Of a DNA stretch of 64,000 bases, positions 20,435 to 29,386 are shown in pieces. Location: assembly GCF_014171595.1 (NCBI RefSeq), contig NZ_CP050451.1, positions 3,782,001 to 3,846,000 of the forward strand. The letters run 5' to 3'. The stretch comes from Massilia sp. Se16.2.3. GTDB taxonomy: Bacteria; Pseudomonadota; Gammaproteobacteria; Burkholderiales; Burkholderiaceae_D. Within the stretch, counting starts at the first letter, position 1. Each line of letters begins with the position of its first letter. The translations under genes were made by a program, and so were the position numbers. The notes below the pieces were generated by a model. It was not told the origin of the DNA, did not search any database, and worked only from the letters and a program-made list of their open reading frames with translations.

Positions 20435-21391
20435 CTAGCGGATCAGCGTCGGCCCCTTCACCACCGGCCTGCCGCCCACCCACTCGAGCTTGTCGATGTA
20501 GAGGAAGCGCCGGTCGCCGCGCTTGCCGTCAGCCTTCAGTTCCCAGGCGTGGTAGGCGATGTAGTCCTGGCCGCCCACCTGGAACACGGCCTGGTGGCCC
20601 GGTCCGAACAGTTTCGACTCGCGGCTGGTCTTCAGGAAAGGCGCGTCGCCCACCGGCTCGCAGGGCCCCATCGGCCCGGCGCAGCTGGCATAGCCGGCCG
20701 CATAGGTGCCGTCGCCGAAGTCGTTCGCCGAATACATCAGGATGTATTGTCCGCCGCGCACCACCATGGTCGGCGCCTCGATGACCTTGCCTTCCCAGGT
20801 GCGGCCATTCGTCAGCAGGCGGGTCGGCTGGCCCAGCACGCCAAGTCCATCGGGCTGCAGTTCCTGGGCGAAGATATGGGTCGGCTGGTTGCAGCAGTTG
20901 CCGTCGCTCTTGAAGTAGAGGTAGAGGCGGCCGCCTTCCAGGAACGGGCTGGCGTCGATGGTGCCGCCCAGTTCCGTCTGGCACACCAGCGGTTTGCTGG
21001 CCTGGTCGACGAAGGGGCCGGCGGGCGAAGCCGACACGGCAGCACCGACGCACTGCTTGTCCGAGGCCTGGTCGTGCGCGGTGTAGTAGAGAACATAGCG
21101 TTCTCCCAGCTTGATCACTTCCGGCGCCCAGACGTGCGGCACCTTCGGGCGCACCCAGCTGGCCAGCGCCGGCATCGCATCCGGCAGCGCGCGCCAGGTG
21201 TGCAGGTCCTGCGAGTGCAGCAGCTGGACGTGCTTTTCGTTGGCGTTGGTGGCGTAGGCGTAGTAGCCGCTGCCGTCGGCCAGCACGAACGGATCGGGGA
21301 AGTCGCCGATCGTGCTGACGGCCGGCTGCTCATGGCTGCAGCCGAGCAAGGCGACGCCGCACAGGATGGCGATTCCAAACGACTGCCTCAT
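20435..21391 (-). CDS. Glycoside hydrolase family 43 lipoprotein
   Basis: The start at 21391 gives a lipoprotein signal (MRQSFGIAILCGVALLGCS) with LLGC as lipobox, so the enzyme should be anchored in an envelope membrane. An earlier ATG at 21427 adds 12 residues and has a GGGGA site, but weakens the signal peptide. GH43 acidic residues are in FPDPFVLADGSGYY, TIDASPFLEGG and KVIEAPTMVVRGG. The protein has 318 residues and no frameshift. It probably trims arabinan or arabinoxylan fragments before uptake, while the second GH43 at 12042-12997 works inside. Confidence 0.87.
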   Translation of the reverse strand: MRQSFGIAILCGVALLGCSHEQPAVSTIGDFPDPFVLADGSGYYAYATNANEKHVQLLHSQDLHTWRALPDAMPALASWVRPKVPHVWAPEVIKLGERYVLYYTAHDQASDKQCVGAAVSASPAGPFVDQASKPLVCQTELGGTIDASPFLEGGRLYLYFKSDGNCCNQPTHIFAQELQPDGLGVLGQPTRLLTNGRTWEGKVIEAPTMVVRGGQYILMYSANDFGDGTYAAGYASCAGPMGPCEPVGDAPFLKTSRESKLFGPGHQAVFQVGGQDYIAYHAWELKADGKRGDRRFLYIDKLEWVGGRPVVKGPTLIR

Positions 21392-21459
21392 GCCCTGCCC
21401 CTGGCTACGGTCTTCGTGCGCGTGCATTTCCCCATGTCCCCTTATTGAAATATCGGTCG

Positions 21460-21475
21460 GCCCGGCAAGCCGGGC
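21460..21475. other. Small perfect hairpin upstream of the GH43 lipoprotein
   Basis: GCCCGGC, two A, then GCCGGGC. It lies between the LysR stop (21561) and the GH43 start, without a T run, so it may be a weak LysR terminator or part of the GH43 leader. Confidence 0.35.
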
Positions 21476-21518
21476 GCACTGTCATGGCTGAGATCATACG
21501 GATCGGGATGGGCGATTT

Positions 21519-21552
21519 CCCATAACGAAATTCGCGGGATCTATGCCAAATC
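21519..21552 (-). promoter_or_regulatory. Shared 34-bp promoter motif, copy 2 (GH43 lipoprotein)
   Basis: Second copy of the motif described at 15973-16006, again beginning CCCATAACGAAA. It lies 128 bp upstream of the chosen GH43 start (92 bp upstream of the alternative start) and only 8 bp beyond the LysR stop codon. Both copies have the same orientation relative to the gene they precede. Confidence 0.6.
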
Positions 21553-21560
21553 CGTATTTG

Positions 21561-22510
21561 TCAGGGAGTGACCGCAGCCAGCCCGGCCGCCTCGCGCAGC
21601 GCCGCGAGCATGGTCTCGGCCGCCGGCGACAGGTGGTGGCGCTTGCGGGTGACGATGCCGTAGACGTCGGCGCGCAGTCCCAGGTCGAGCGGGAGTACGG
21701 CCAGCAGGCCCGCCTCCAGCTGCGCCTGCACCAGGCCCGGCGGCAGCGCGACGATGCGCTCGCTCCCCTGCAGCAGCTGCGACACCAGCGGCAGCGACAG
21801 GGTCTCGACGATGTCGAAGGGCTGCTCCAGCCCCTTGGCGAGGAACATCGCCATCAACTGGTCGCGCAGGCGCCCCGGCGGCGGCAGGATCCAGGCGGCG
21901 CCGGCCAGGTCTTCCAGCGCCAGGTCGGACCGGCCCAGCCAGGGGATGCCCGGCGCGCACGATCAGGCTGCGCGGCTCGTCGGCGAGCGGCTCGAAATCG
22001 AGTTCGCTCGCAGCCGACGGATCGTGGATGCGGCCGATGACGATGTCGAGCTCGCCCGCGCGCAGGTCTTCGATCATGGTGCGGCTGGTCTCCACCCTGA
22101 CTGCCACCTGCACGCGCGGACTGCGTTCCTTCAGCAGTTTCAGCGCCTGCGGCACCAGCGAGGCCGCGGGCGTCAATACGCTGCCGACGCACACGCGCCC
22201 GCTGGACCCGGCCTGCCCCTGCATGATTTCCCTGGTGCGCCGCATCCATCTCGGCCAGCGCCGCGCCGGCGCGCCGGATCAGCACCTTGCCGGCCCAGGT
22301 CGGCACCACGCCGCGCGGCAGGCGCTCGAACAGCGGGACGCCCAATGCGTGCTCGAGTTCACCGATCAGCTTGGAGGCACCCGGCTGGGTGAGGCCCGCT
22401 GCTTCGGCGGCGTGCAGGATCGAGGCATGGCGGCCCAGTTCGACCAGCAGCACCAGGTGGCGGGTCTTGAGGTGAAAGCGGATGAACCGGGTGGAAGACG
22501 AATCGCGCAT
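21561..22510 (-). CDS. LysR-type transcriptional regulator, GbpR-like (two frameshifts)
   Basis: About 316 residues. The winged-helix region is TRHLVLLVELGRHASILHAA with LTQPGASKLIGELEHALG and the wing FERLPRGVVPTWAG. The effector domain contains SRTMIEDLRAGELDIVIGRI and ERIVALPPGLVQAQLEAG. Frame changes near 22232 and 21950 split it into three. The N-terminus resembles sugar-sensing LysR proteins of the GbpR kind, which control sugar-binding-protein genes; this fits its place at the head of the GH43/ABC/TonB locus. An AT-rich dyad covers its start region. Confidence 0.8.
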
Positions 22511-22516
22511 GCCGCA

Positions 22517-22544
22517 TTATGAAATTTTTGTTAAAAAATCATAA
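22517..22544. promoter_or_regulatory. AT-rich dyad upstream of the LysR gene
   Basis: TTATGA and TCATAA form the outer arms, and the interior is nearly palindromic A/T sequence. It starts six bases upstream of the LysR start codon, in a strongly GC-rich neighbourhood, so it stands out. An autoregulatory site or promoter -10 region is plausible. Confidence 0.45.
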
Positions 22545-22775
22545 AGCATGGGGGATGGGGCGTCAAATCGGTTCAGGCGGGTGTCACGGTTCGGCAACGG
22601 AACGGAAAACAGCGCGGCATGGCGGTCTATCCGGTGAACGGGATGCTGCGTCGGCATCCTGGCTCGGCCTCCAGTCCGGATACGCCACACCTCGCGTCAA
22701 GAACGACGGCAGTGCTCGTGTCCAAATGTCAGACCTGACCCCAGCCTTGTTGCTGATCGAATGTTCCGGTTCCTG

Positions 22776-24541
22776 TTACTCGCCCCGGTACCGTACAACG
22801 CCGCCCACCACCGTTTGCAACACCCTGACATTGGCGATGTCCTCCTCCGGTATCGCCAACACATTCCGGTCCAGGACGATCAAGTCTGCCAGCTTGCCCA
22901 CCTCCAGCGAGCCAATCAGTTTTTCCTGGCGCAGCGTGTACGCCGCATCGATCGTGGCCGCGCGCAGCACGGCGGCGCGGGTCATGCCGGGTTGCGGCGT
23001 CAGGCGCCCGGCGAATTCGGGGCCGGCATCCGGCGCGGCGGTGCGCGTGACGCCCACCTTCAGGGCGAACCAGATGTCGAGCGGATCGACGGGCCAATCA
23101 CTGCCATAGGCGACGCGCGCGCCGGCGTCGACCAGCACGGCCTGCGGTTCCACCGTCGCGTAGCGCGTGGAACCGAGGTAGTCCTTCAGGGCGCCGACCG
23201 TGTCCGCCGCCGGTTTGGCCCACTGGAAGGAGAGCACGGGCCTCACGTCCAGCGCGGCGAAGCGGCGGTAGTCGGCTGGTGCGACGATTTCGGCATGGGC
23301 GATCGCCGGGCGCAGCGCCCTTCCCGCTCCCGTTTCGCGCAGCGCCGCGATGGCATCGAGCGCCTCGCGCACGGCGCGGTCGCCGTCGGCATGGATGTGC
23401 GGATCGATGCGGGCCTGCGCCAGTGCGGCCAGGGTCTCGCGCAGCGCAGTCGGCGAAAAATAGCTGGGCGGGCCATTGCCGGGCCCGGGCCGCCAGTCGG
23501 GCTGTTCAAGCGTGCCGCGGTTGACCAGGTAGGGTTCCAGCATGGCGCCCGTAAAGGCCGGGGCCGCGATGACGCCGTCCATGAAGAGCTTGGCGTGGCG
23601 AACCTGCATCGACGGACGCACGCGGGTAGGCCCGGCGTCGAATCGCCTTTGGTGGCGCAGCAGCTCGGCCACGGCCTGGCGCGGGGTCGCGCCCTTGTCG
23701 AGGTCGATCAGCACGGCGAAGTGGGCACGTGCGCTCAACTCGCCCCGGCGCTGCAGGCGTGCGAAGGCGGTAAGCGTCTCGGGATCGGTCCAGGCGTCCA
23801 GAAAAGTGGTGATGCCCGGCGGCGCATGGCGTCCAGCGCGGCGCGCGAGGCGGCCAGGTTCTGCACCGGGGTCAAGGGCGGCAGCAGGCGCATGGCCAGG
23901 TCCTGGGCGGCATCTTCCAGCAGGCCCGTCGCGCGGCCAGCGGCATCGCGCACGATCTTGCCGCCGGCCGGGTCCGGGGTGGCGGCATCGATGCCGGCCA
24001 GGGCGATCGCGCGCGAGTTGATCTGCACCGAGTGGCCGAAGGAAGAGCGCACGATGATGGGCCGGCGCGTCTTCAAGGCATCGAGCAGGGCTGCACTGGT
24101 GGCTACGCCCTCGGGCTGCATCCCCTGCTGGAACCAGTTTACCACCAGCAGCGGGCGGTCCGGTTCGCGCTTCCTGTCGCGATCGATGCAGGCCTGGATG
24201 CGCGCCTGGAACCGGGCCACGGTCAGGCGCGCGTAATCCAGGCTGCAGTTGAGCAGGCGGCTGCCGCCAGATTGCGGGTGCATGTGGGCATCCACCAGGC
24301 CGGGCATGAGCATGCGCCCCTGCAGGTCGACCACGCGCGTGCGCTTGCCGACCAGCGCGCGCACGCCGGCGTTGTCGCCGACATAGACGATGCGGCCGCC
24401 GCGCACGGCCAGCGCCTGCCGCACGCTGTCCTGTGCATCGACCGTGTAGACGACACCATTGCGGTAGACCAGGTCCGCCGGGCGTTCGGCGGCGGCTGCG
24501 CAGCCCAGGAAGAGAAAGGAACACCGGGCGAAGATCTTCAT
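22776..24541 (-). CDS. Amidohydrolase, YtcJ-like, probable lipoprotein (one frameshift)
   Basis: About 588 residues of the metal-dependent amidohydrolase superfamily. The N-terminus MKIFARCSFLFLGCAAAA has a possible lipobox (FLGC). Metal and active-site regions are MPGLVDAHMHPQSGG, IDPHIHADGDRAVREALD, RPAIAHAEI and VAYGSDWPVDPLD. Frame changes near 23828, between DAMRR and APPGITTFLDAW. YtcJ-like enzymes hydrolyse amides or imides, sometimes with unusual aromatic substrates; nothing nearby points to one. It is followed upstream by a LysR regulator on the same strand. Confidence 0.82.
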
Positions 24542-24583
24542 ATGCCTCCCATGATGGCCTGATGATGGCCTGACACCGCGAAC

Positions 24584-25475
24584 TCAGTCGGCGCGCAGTG
24601 CGGCCGCTGTCGCTTTCAGCCAGCCTGGGGCCGTTCGGCGGTCCCAGACGAACCAGGCCGTCTCCGTCGCCTCGACCGCGCGGTCGGCAACCTCGACCCG
24701 CACCAGTGCCGGGTCCTCGAGCACGAACTGCGGCAGGTAGGCCAGCGCCTCGCCACGGCGCACAAACGCCAGCAGCAGGTGCAGGTCGTCGGCCCAGTAG
24801 CGGATCGCGCGCGGGGCGGCTTCGGCGCGCCAGCCGTCGGAACGGGCGCCGCGCTGGGCGCCGCACAGCAGCGAGCGCGTCGGGCAGGCGAACGGGTGCG
24901 CCAGCACAGCCTCCAGCGGCACCGGCCCCCCACGGCAGCAAGCGGATGGCCGGCGCCGGCCACCAGCTGTAGCTGGAAAGCGCCCAGCGCCACGCTCTCC
25001 CAGTCGGCCGACCAGAAGCGCCCTCTTCCGTCCATGACTTCACCCGTGACGATGGCCGCCATGGCCTCACCGCGCGCCAGTGCGCCCAGCGCGTCGTCCT
25101 CGTAGGTCGCCTGCAGGCGCACGCCGGCATCCACATAGCCCGCCAGCGCTGCGGCGACGCGGCCCGCTTCACGCGCCAGCAGGATCGCCGGTCCGGCAAT
25201 GCGACAGTCCACCGTGGCGTGGGCGCCGAGGATGTCGGCCTTCGCCTCCGGGCCATCGCCAGCAGCAGCTGCGCGCTGTCGACCAGGCGCCGGCCGCTGG
25301 CATTGAGCACCAGCTGGCGGCTGCTGCGGTCGAAGACCTCCGTGCCCAGGCTGTCCTCGAGGCGGCGCAAGGCTTTCGAGACGGCCGAAGGCGTCAGGTG
25401 CAGTTGCTGGGCGGCCGCCGCCAGCGACGCGTGCTGCGCGACCGCGAGGAAAACACGGAGATCGGCCAGGTTCAT
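24584..25475 (-). CDS. LysR-type transcriptional regulator (two frameshifts)
   Basis: About 296 residues. The helix-turn-helix is MNLADLRVFLAVAQHASLAA with LTPSAVSKALRRLEDSLG and wing FDRSSRQLVLNASGRRL. The C-terminal part includes IRYWADDLHLLLAFVRRGEA and LAYLPQFVLEDPALVRV. Frame changes near 25250 and 24927 divide it. It is divergent from the secreted-protein gene at 25571 (95 bp apart) and directly upstream of the amidohydrolase on the same strand, so either neighbour could be its target. Confidence 0.78.
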
Positions 25476-25570
25476 TGTCCAGCCAGGACACAGATGATGA
25501 ACATTCGTTGCTTTACGCTCAAGTATCGATTCCCTACTATGCACGAGTTCATCCCGCACCTCAAGCCGCC

Positions 25571-26260
25571 ATGCATCGATTCCGCCTGCCCGTCCTTCCC
25601 GTCTTCGCCTCCCGCACGGACGCCCTGCGTCGCCTCGCCGGTGCCTGCCTGCTGTTCCTGCCCCTGTCCGTGACCGCGCTCGAGCCGAGCCACGGCGTGC
25701 ATGGCATGGTGCTGTTCGGCGACAGGGATGGCCTGTACGCCGCGCGCCTGCCGATGTTCCACGCGCCGCACGACACCCAGGTCGTCCTGCGCGTGCGCTT
25801 TGCCGATCCGCGGCTCGAACGAACGATGCGCGCCCGGCTCGATGCCGGGACGGCACTGTGGACGCTGGAGCCGGAGCGCTTCGCCCTCGGGCGGCTCGCG
25901 CCCGGCGCAGGCGACCCGCTGCGCGCGTTCAGGGCCCGCGCCGTCGAGGGCCATTTCGAGCGCGGCGGCGTCACCCGCGTGCAGGACGCGCAACTGCGCG
26001 TCGAGCGCGTCGTGCTCTACCGCCCCCTGCGGCCGCAAGCGGCCGTGCACCCGCAGTCGGCCTATGTGCCGGTCGGCCGCTTCCTCGTCAAGCTGGTCGA
26101 CAGCCGGCCCGATTTCGACCACATCGTGCGGCTGCGCCATGCCGTGCCTGGCCCGGTGACGGTACCGAAGCGCGGCGTCGAGGAAAGCGCCGCCGCCGCC
26201 CTGGCGCGCCGCGCGCCTTATGCCGCCACGGTGTACTACGACACCGCCGACCTGCGCTGA
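25571..26260 (+). CDS. Secreted protein of unknown function
   Basis: An intact 229-residue protein. I chose the ATG at 25571 because it gives a hydrophobic stretch LAGACLLFLPLSVTALEPS consistent with a signal peptide after a longish n-region. The mature part is beta-rich with VHGMVLFGDRDGLYAARLPM, HDTQVVLRVRF and RPDFDHIVRLRHAVPG. I do not recognise the family. The divergent LysR gene may regulate it. Confidence 0.55.
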   Translation: MHRFRLPVLPVFASRTDALRRLAGACLLFLPLSVTALEPSHGVHGMVLFGDRDGLYAARLPMFHAPHDTQVVLRVRFADPRLERTMRARLDAGTALWTLEPERFALGRLAPGAGDPLRAFRARAVEGHFERGGVTRVQDAQLRVERVVLYRPLRPQAAVHPQSAYVPVGRFLVKLVDSRPDFDHIVRLRHAVPGPVTVPKRGVEESAAAALARRAPYAATVYYDTADLR

Positions 26261-26267
26261 ACGGGCG

Positions 26268-27641
26268 CTAGGCCGCGGCCCCCGATGCCGCCTGCGCCGG
26301 CACGTCCATTTCGATGCGGCGGATCGGCGTGAACAACCAGGCCAGTGCGGACAGGCCGACCAGCACCGCGCCGCCGCCCGGGAACAGCTGCGCCAGCGTG
26401 ATGTGGGTCAGCAGCCAGCCGGCGCCCGCTGCCGACAGGGGCGCCAGGCCCATGAAGATGAACATGAAGATGCTCATCGCGCGTCCCATCATGTGCGCAG
26501 GCACGCGGCGCTGGATCAGGTATAGACCGTCACCTGCATGAAGCCCGACAGCACGCCGACCAGGAGCAGCAGTCCGGCAGCGAGCCAGGTTGCGCCGACG
26601 CTGCCGATGGGCGCCACCAGCAGCCCGGACACCCCGTCGACCAGCAGCAGCGTGGTGCCGAAGCCCGCCAGGCGCAGGCGCTTGCCCGCCACCGCCGCCC
26701 CGGCCATGCCGAGCAGGGCGCCGGCGCCGCTCGCGCCCATCAGGATGCCCGGGGTCGAGGCGCCATGCTCGCTGCCGTTCGCCAGCACCGGCAGGGCCAC
26801 CTGCATCGTCCCGCCGATGAAGAGGGAGACGATGCCCCAGTAGGTAAAAGCACAGGCGCAGCGCCAGGTCGTTCCACACCATGCGCAGGCCGTCCGCGAC
26901 CGAGCGCAGCACGGACGCGCCCTGCGCGCCGCGCCTGCCCTGCCCTGCGGCCGGGCGCAGGCTCACCTTCGACAGGGTCCATGCCGACACCGGGAAGCTG
27001 GCGCAATCGAGGCCGAAGGCCGGGGCCAGGCCACGCGCATCCGCCAGCTGCGCGCCAGCCTGCGCACCGTTGCCGGCAAGCGCGATCAGCACCGCTGCCA
27101 GCAAGGGTCCCGCCAGCATCGCCAGCTGGCGCAGGCCCATCATGATGCCGTTGGCCGCTGCCAGGTGTTCGGCAGGCAGCGCCTGCGGCAGGATCGATGT
27201 GCCCGACGGGATGCTGAAAGCCTGGGCCAGGCCGAGGCCGAATGCGAGGATGCAGACGATCGTCAGGATCACCCGCGGCGACATGACCACGGCCAGCGTG
27301 GAACCGAATTGCCAGGTGGCGCCCGGCTCGACCTGCAGGACGAAGACCGTGACCGCCGCCAGCAGCAGCGCGTTCGCGTACTTGCTGAGCATGAGCACGC
27401 GCTTGGGCGAATAGCGGTCGACCATCGCGCCGCCCAGCAGGATGAAGACGGCGCGTGGAATGCTCATCAGCGCCAGCACCAGGCCCAGGGCCAGCGCGCT
27501 GCCGGTGAGTTTCAGGACCAGCCAGGGCAAGGCGACGATCGACAGCTGGTCGCCCAGGTTCGAGATGACGCCGCCGCGCAGCAGCCAGCGGAAATTCGGG
27601 TCGCGCATCAAGGCCGGGCGCGTCGACTGGGGATTGGACAT
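26268..27641 (-). CDS. MFS efflux transporter, DHA3-like (two frameshifts)
   Basis: About 457 residues with 12 predicted helices. N-terminal DPNFRWLLRGGVISNLGDQL and LVLKLTGSALALGLVLALMS, then AMVDRYSPKRVLML as motif A, point to the MFS_3/DHA3 exporter group (macrolide or siderophore efflux type). Frame changes lie near 26850 and 26525; the last segment RRVPAHMMGRAMSIFMFIFM rejoins cleanly. It follows a MarR-family regulator on the same strand, with a repeat element between them, so the MarR protein may control drug or metabolite export. Confidence 0.78.
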   Translation of the reverse strand: MSNPQSTRPALMRDPNFRWLLRGGVISNLGDQLSIVALPWLVLKLTGSALALGLVLALMSIPRAVFILLGGAMVDRYSPKRVLMLSKYANALLLAAVTVFVLQVEPGATWQFGSTLAVVMSPRVILTIVCILAFGLGLAQAFSIPSGTSILPQALPAEHLAAANGIMMGLRQLAMLAGPLLAAVLIALAGNGAQAGAQLADARGLAPAFGLDCASFPVSAWTLSKVSLRPAAGQGRRGAQGASVLRSVADGLRMVWNDLALRLCFYLLGHRLPLHRRDDAGGPAGAGERQRAWRLDPGHPDGRERRRRPARHGRGGGGGQAPAPGGLRHHAAAGRRGVRAAGGAHRQRRRNLARCRTAAPGRRAVGLHAGDGLYLIQRRVPAHMMGRAMSIFMFIFMGLAPLSAAGAGWLLTHITLAQLFPGGGAVLVGLSALAWLFTPIRRIEMDVPAQAASGAAA

Positions 27642-27691
27642 CGTGTTTCCTTCCATGGTAACGGGCGCGCCGCGGGCCGCGGCGCTGTTGA

Positions 27692-27849
27692 GAGCGCCTA
27701 ACAAAGGTGAAGCCGCACGCGCGATGCGCGCGCCCTCCATAGCTGCGTTGCATCCGCTCGCCGTACAGGTGTACGGTCTTCCGGTTCGCCGATGCGACGG
27801 CTGCGTCGGGTGGACGCATCCCTTGCTCTGAAGGTTTTGTTAGGCGCTC
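27692..27849. repeat. MITE-like element with 14-bp perfect terminal inverted repeats
   Basis: GAGCGCCTAACAAA at 27692-27705 is exactly inverted at 27836-27849. The 158-bp interior has no open frame of interest; it holds GCTGCGTTGC, GCTCGCCGTACA and a perfect CCGTACA/TGTACGG hairpin. The central words match the element at 6861-6965. It lies between the MarR gene and its presumed MFS partner. No target-site duplication is evident. Confidence 0.65.
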
Positions 27850-27858
27850 CAGGGTGGA

Positions 27859-28338
27859 TCAGCGCGCCTGGGCCATCGCGGCCACCAGCGCCAGAGCCTG
27901 GCTCAGCGCCTGCAGCTCGGCGGGCGTGGAATTGCGCAGCAAATCCTTGCTGATCTGTTCCGCCGGGACGTGGGCGTGGCCGAGCAATTCGCGGCCCGCC
28001 GCCGTCAGCGCCGCGTAGGCCACACGCGCGTCGCGCGGTTCCTGCTGGCGTTCGACCAGGCCGAGTTTTTCCAGCGGCAGCAGCGTGCGGGTGATGCCCG
28101 AGGCGGTCAAGCCATGGCGCTCGGCCAGGTCGACCCGGCGCAGGCGGCAGCCCGGACCCTGGCTCAGGTGGTGCAGCAGCAGGAAGTCGTTGAAGCTCAG
28201 GCCGTGGTAGCTGGCCAGCGCCCCGTCCAGGCGGCGCATCACCACGGTCTGGGTGCGGGCCAGTTGCAGGACGACGTCCAGCTGCGGGCTGACGGGGCCG
28301 CCTGGCGCCGGTTCGATGTGCGATGGGTTCATGGTCAC
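27859..28338 (-). CDS. MarR-family transcriptional regulator
   Basis: An intact 159-residue protein. The winged helix is LSFNDFLLLHHLSQGPGCRL, then LRRVDLAERHGLTASGITRT, LLPLEKLGLVERQQEPRDAR and VAYAALTAAGRELL, the standard MarR layout with the DxR wing (PRDAR). A start at the second methionine is possible. Three tandem 11-bp repeats lie just upstream and are a likely autoregulatory operator. The next gene on the same strand is an MFS exporter, a frequent MarR target. Confidence 0.9.
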   Translation of the reverse strand: MTMNPSHIEPAPGGPVSPQLDVVLQLARTQTVVMRRLDGALASYHGLSFNDFLLLHHLSQGPGCRLRRVDLAERHGLTASGITRTLLPLEKLGLVERQQEPRDARVAYAALTAAGRELLGHAHVPAEQISKDLLRNSTPAELQALSQALALVAAMAQAR

Positions 28339-28354
28339 TGGGGGGTAGTTGAGT

Positions 28355-28387
28355 GATACTTGAACGATACGTGAAAGATACTTGAGT
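28355..28387 (-). promoter_or_regulatory. Three tandem 11-bp direct repeats upstream of MarR gene
   Basis: The units are GATACTTGAAC, GATACGTGAAA and GATACTTGAGT, placed head to tail with an exact period of 11 bases, about one helical turn. They begin 17 bases upstream of the MarR start. Such phasing would place bound protein on one face of the DNA. They are a candidate operator. Confidence 0.6.
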
Positions 28388-28537
28388 ACGCAAGCATTAT
28401 CGTATATGCATGACGTTTTTGTGCCGACGACGATGTTGGGCGAACACGCGGCATGCCGGTGCTGGCCGCTGCTGCGTTACCCGCGCACCTGGTCGGTTTC
28501 GCCACGCGGGCACTCCCGGCGGGGCCGCCCGCGCCGC

Positions 28538-29386
28538 TTATTTTGCGCAGGCCTGCAGCTGCGCGATACCGCCGAACGCGTCCAGCGCGGCCGCGCCCTC
28601 CTTCTGGATACGTTCATGCCAGGCGGCCGCATCCGCCTCGCGCCGCGACACCGCCGCCGGGAACACGGCCGTCAACACCGGGTCTTCGATGCGTGCCTTG
28701 GCGCGCGCCACGCCATCGCGCATGACAATCGGATCGCTGCCCAGGTCCTGGTGCAGCTTGATCGATCCTTCGCCCAGGCCGCCACCGTCGGCGTAGACGG
28801 CAAAAGCGTGGCGCCCGGTGGCGGGCCGATAGACGACAGCCAGTGTCCCCGGCTTGATGGCGTGCTGCTCGATGAAATCTTGCGGCAGCACGATGTAGGG
28901 AATCCTGGTGGCGTCCACATAGCGGCGCTGGGTACCGGCGGGCTGGCCGGGAATGCCGATCGAGGTCGCGCTGATATACGCTTTCCCCGGTAAAGGGTCG
29001 CCCGCTTTCTGAATGAGCGGCACATTATGGGGCCCCGTCTCGAAGCCGAAGATCCTCACGCCGCCATAGTCGCCGCTGGCTCTCGCTTTTTTCCAGGCTG
29101 CCTGGCACTTCGCTTGCCAATGCTTCTTGTCCGTCTTGCTCGTGACGCGCTTGCCGTTTTCGAAGGCCACCACGCCATCGCAGGTAAACGACAAGCCCTT
29201 GCCATCGACCAGATAGGAATTCGGCGCGCCGTCGGCGTCGACATTGTAGGGCGCGCGTTTGAACAGCACCGCGTTGTTGTGGGTCCATGGGTCGCCGTTC
29301 GCGATGCCTGTCGGGCAGGTCTGGGCGAGGACAAGGGAAGACAGCGGCGCCAGGATGGCTGCCGCCAGGATCGGTTTCGTTCGCAT
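28538..29386 (-). CDS. Secreted GH75-like (chitosanase family) protein
   Basis: An intact 282-residue protein with signal peptide MRTKPILAAAILAPLSSLVL. Features that recall family 75 chitosanases are AVLFKRAPYNVDADG near the start, RIPYIVLPQDFIEQHAI, GTLAVVYRPATGRHAFAVYA, and DGGGLGEGSIKLHQDLG, where the Asp and Glu occupy the places of the catalytic pair. The match is by pattern memory only. An AT-neutral 533-bp gap lies upstream. If correct, the enzyme would cut chitosan-like polymers outside the cell. Confidence 0.58.
   Translation of the reverse strand: MRTKPILAAAILAPLSSLVLAQTCPTGIANGDPWTHNNAVLFKRAPYNVDADGAPNSYLVDGKGLSFTCDGVVAFENGKRVTSKTDKKHWQAKCQAAWKKARASGDYGGVRIFGFETGPHNVPLIQKAGDPLPGKAYISATSIGIPGQPAGTQRRYVDATRIPYIVLPQDFIEQHAIKPGTLAVVYRPATGRHAFAVYADGGGLGEGSIKLHQDLGSDPIVMRDGVARAKARIEDPVLTAVFPAAVSRREADAAAWHERIQKEGAAALDAFGGIAQLQACAK

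Noticed and set aside
22776..25856. A 1026-residue open frame across the amidohydrolase and LysR genes
   Set aside because: It is conserved only in its ends, where it carries the amidohydrolase C-terminus and the LysR N-terminus. The middle is out of frame with both proteins.
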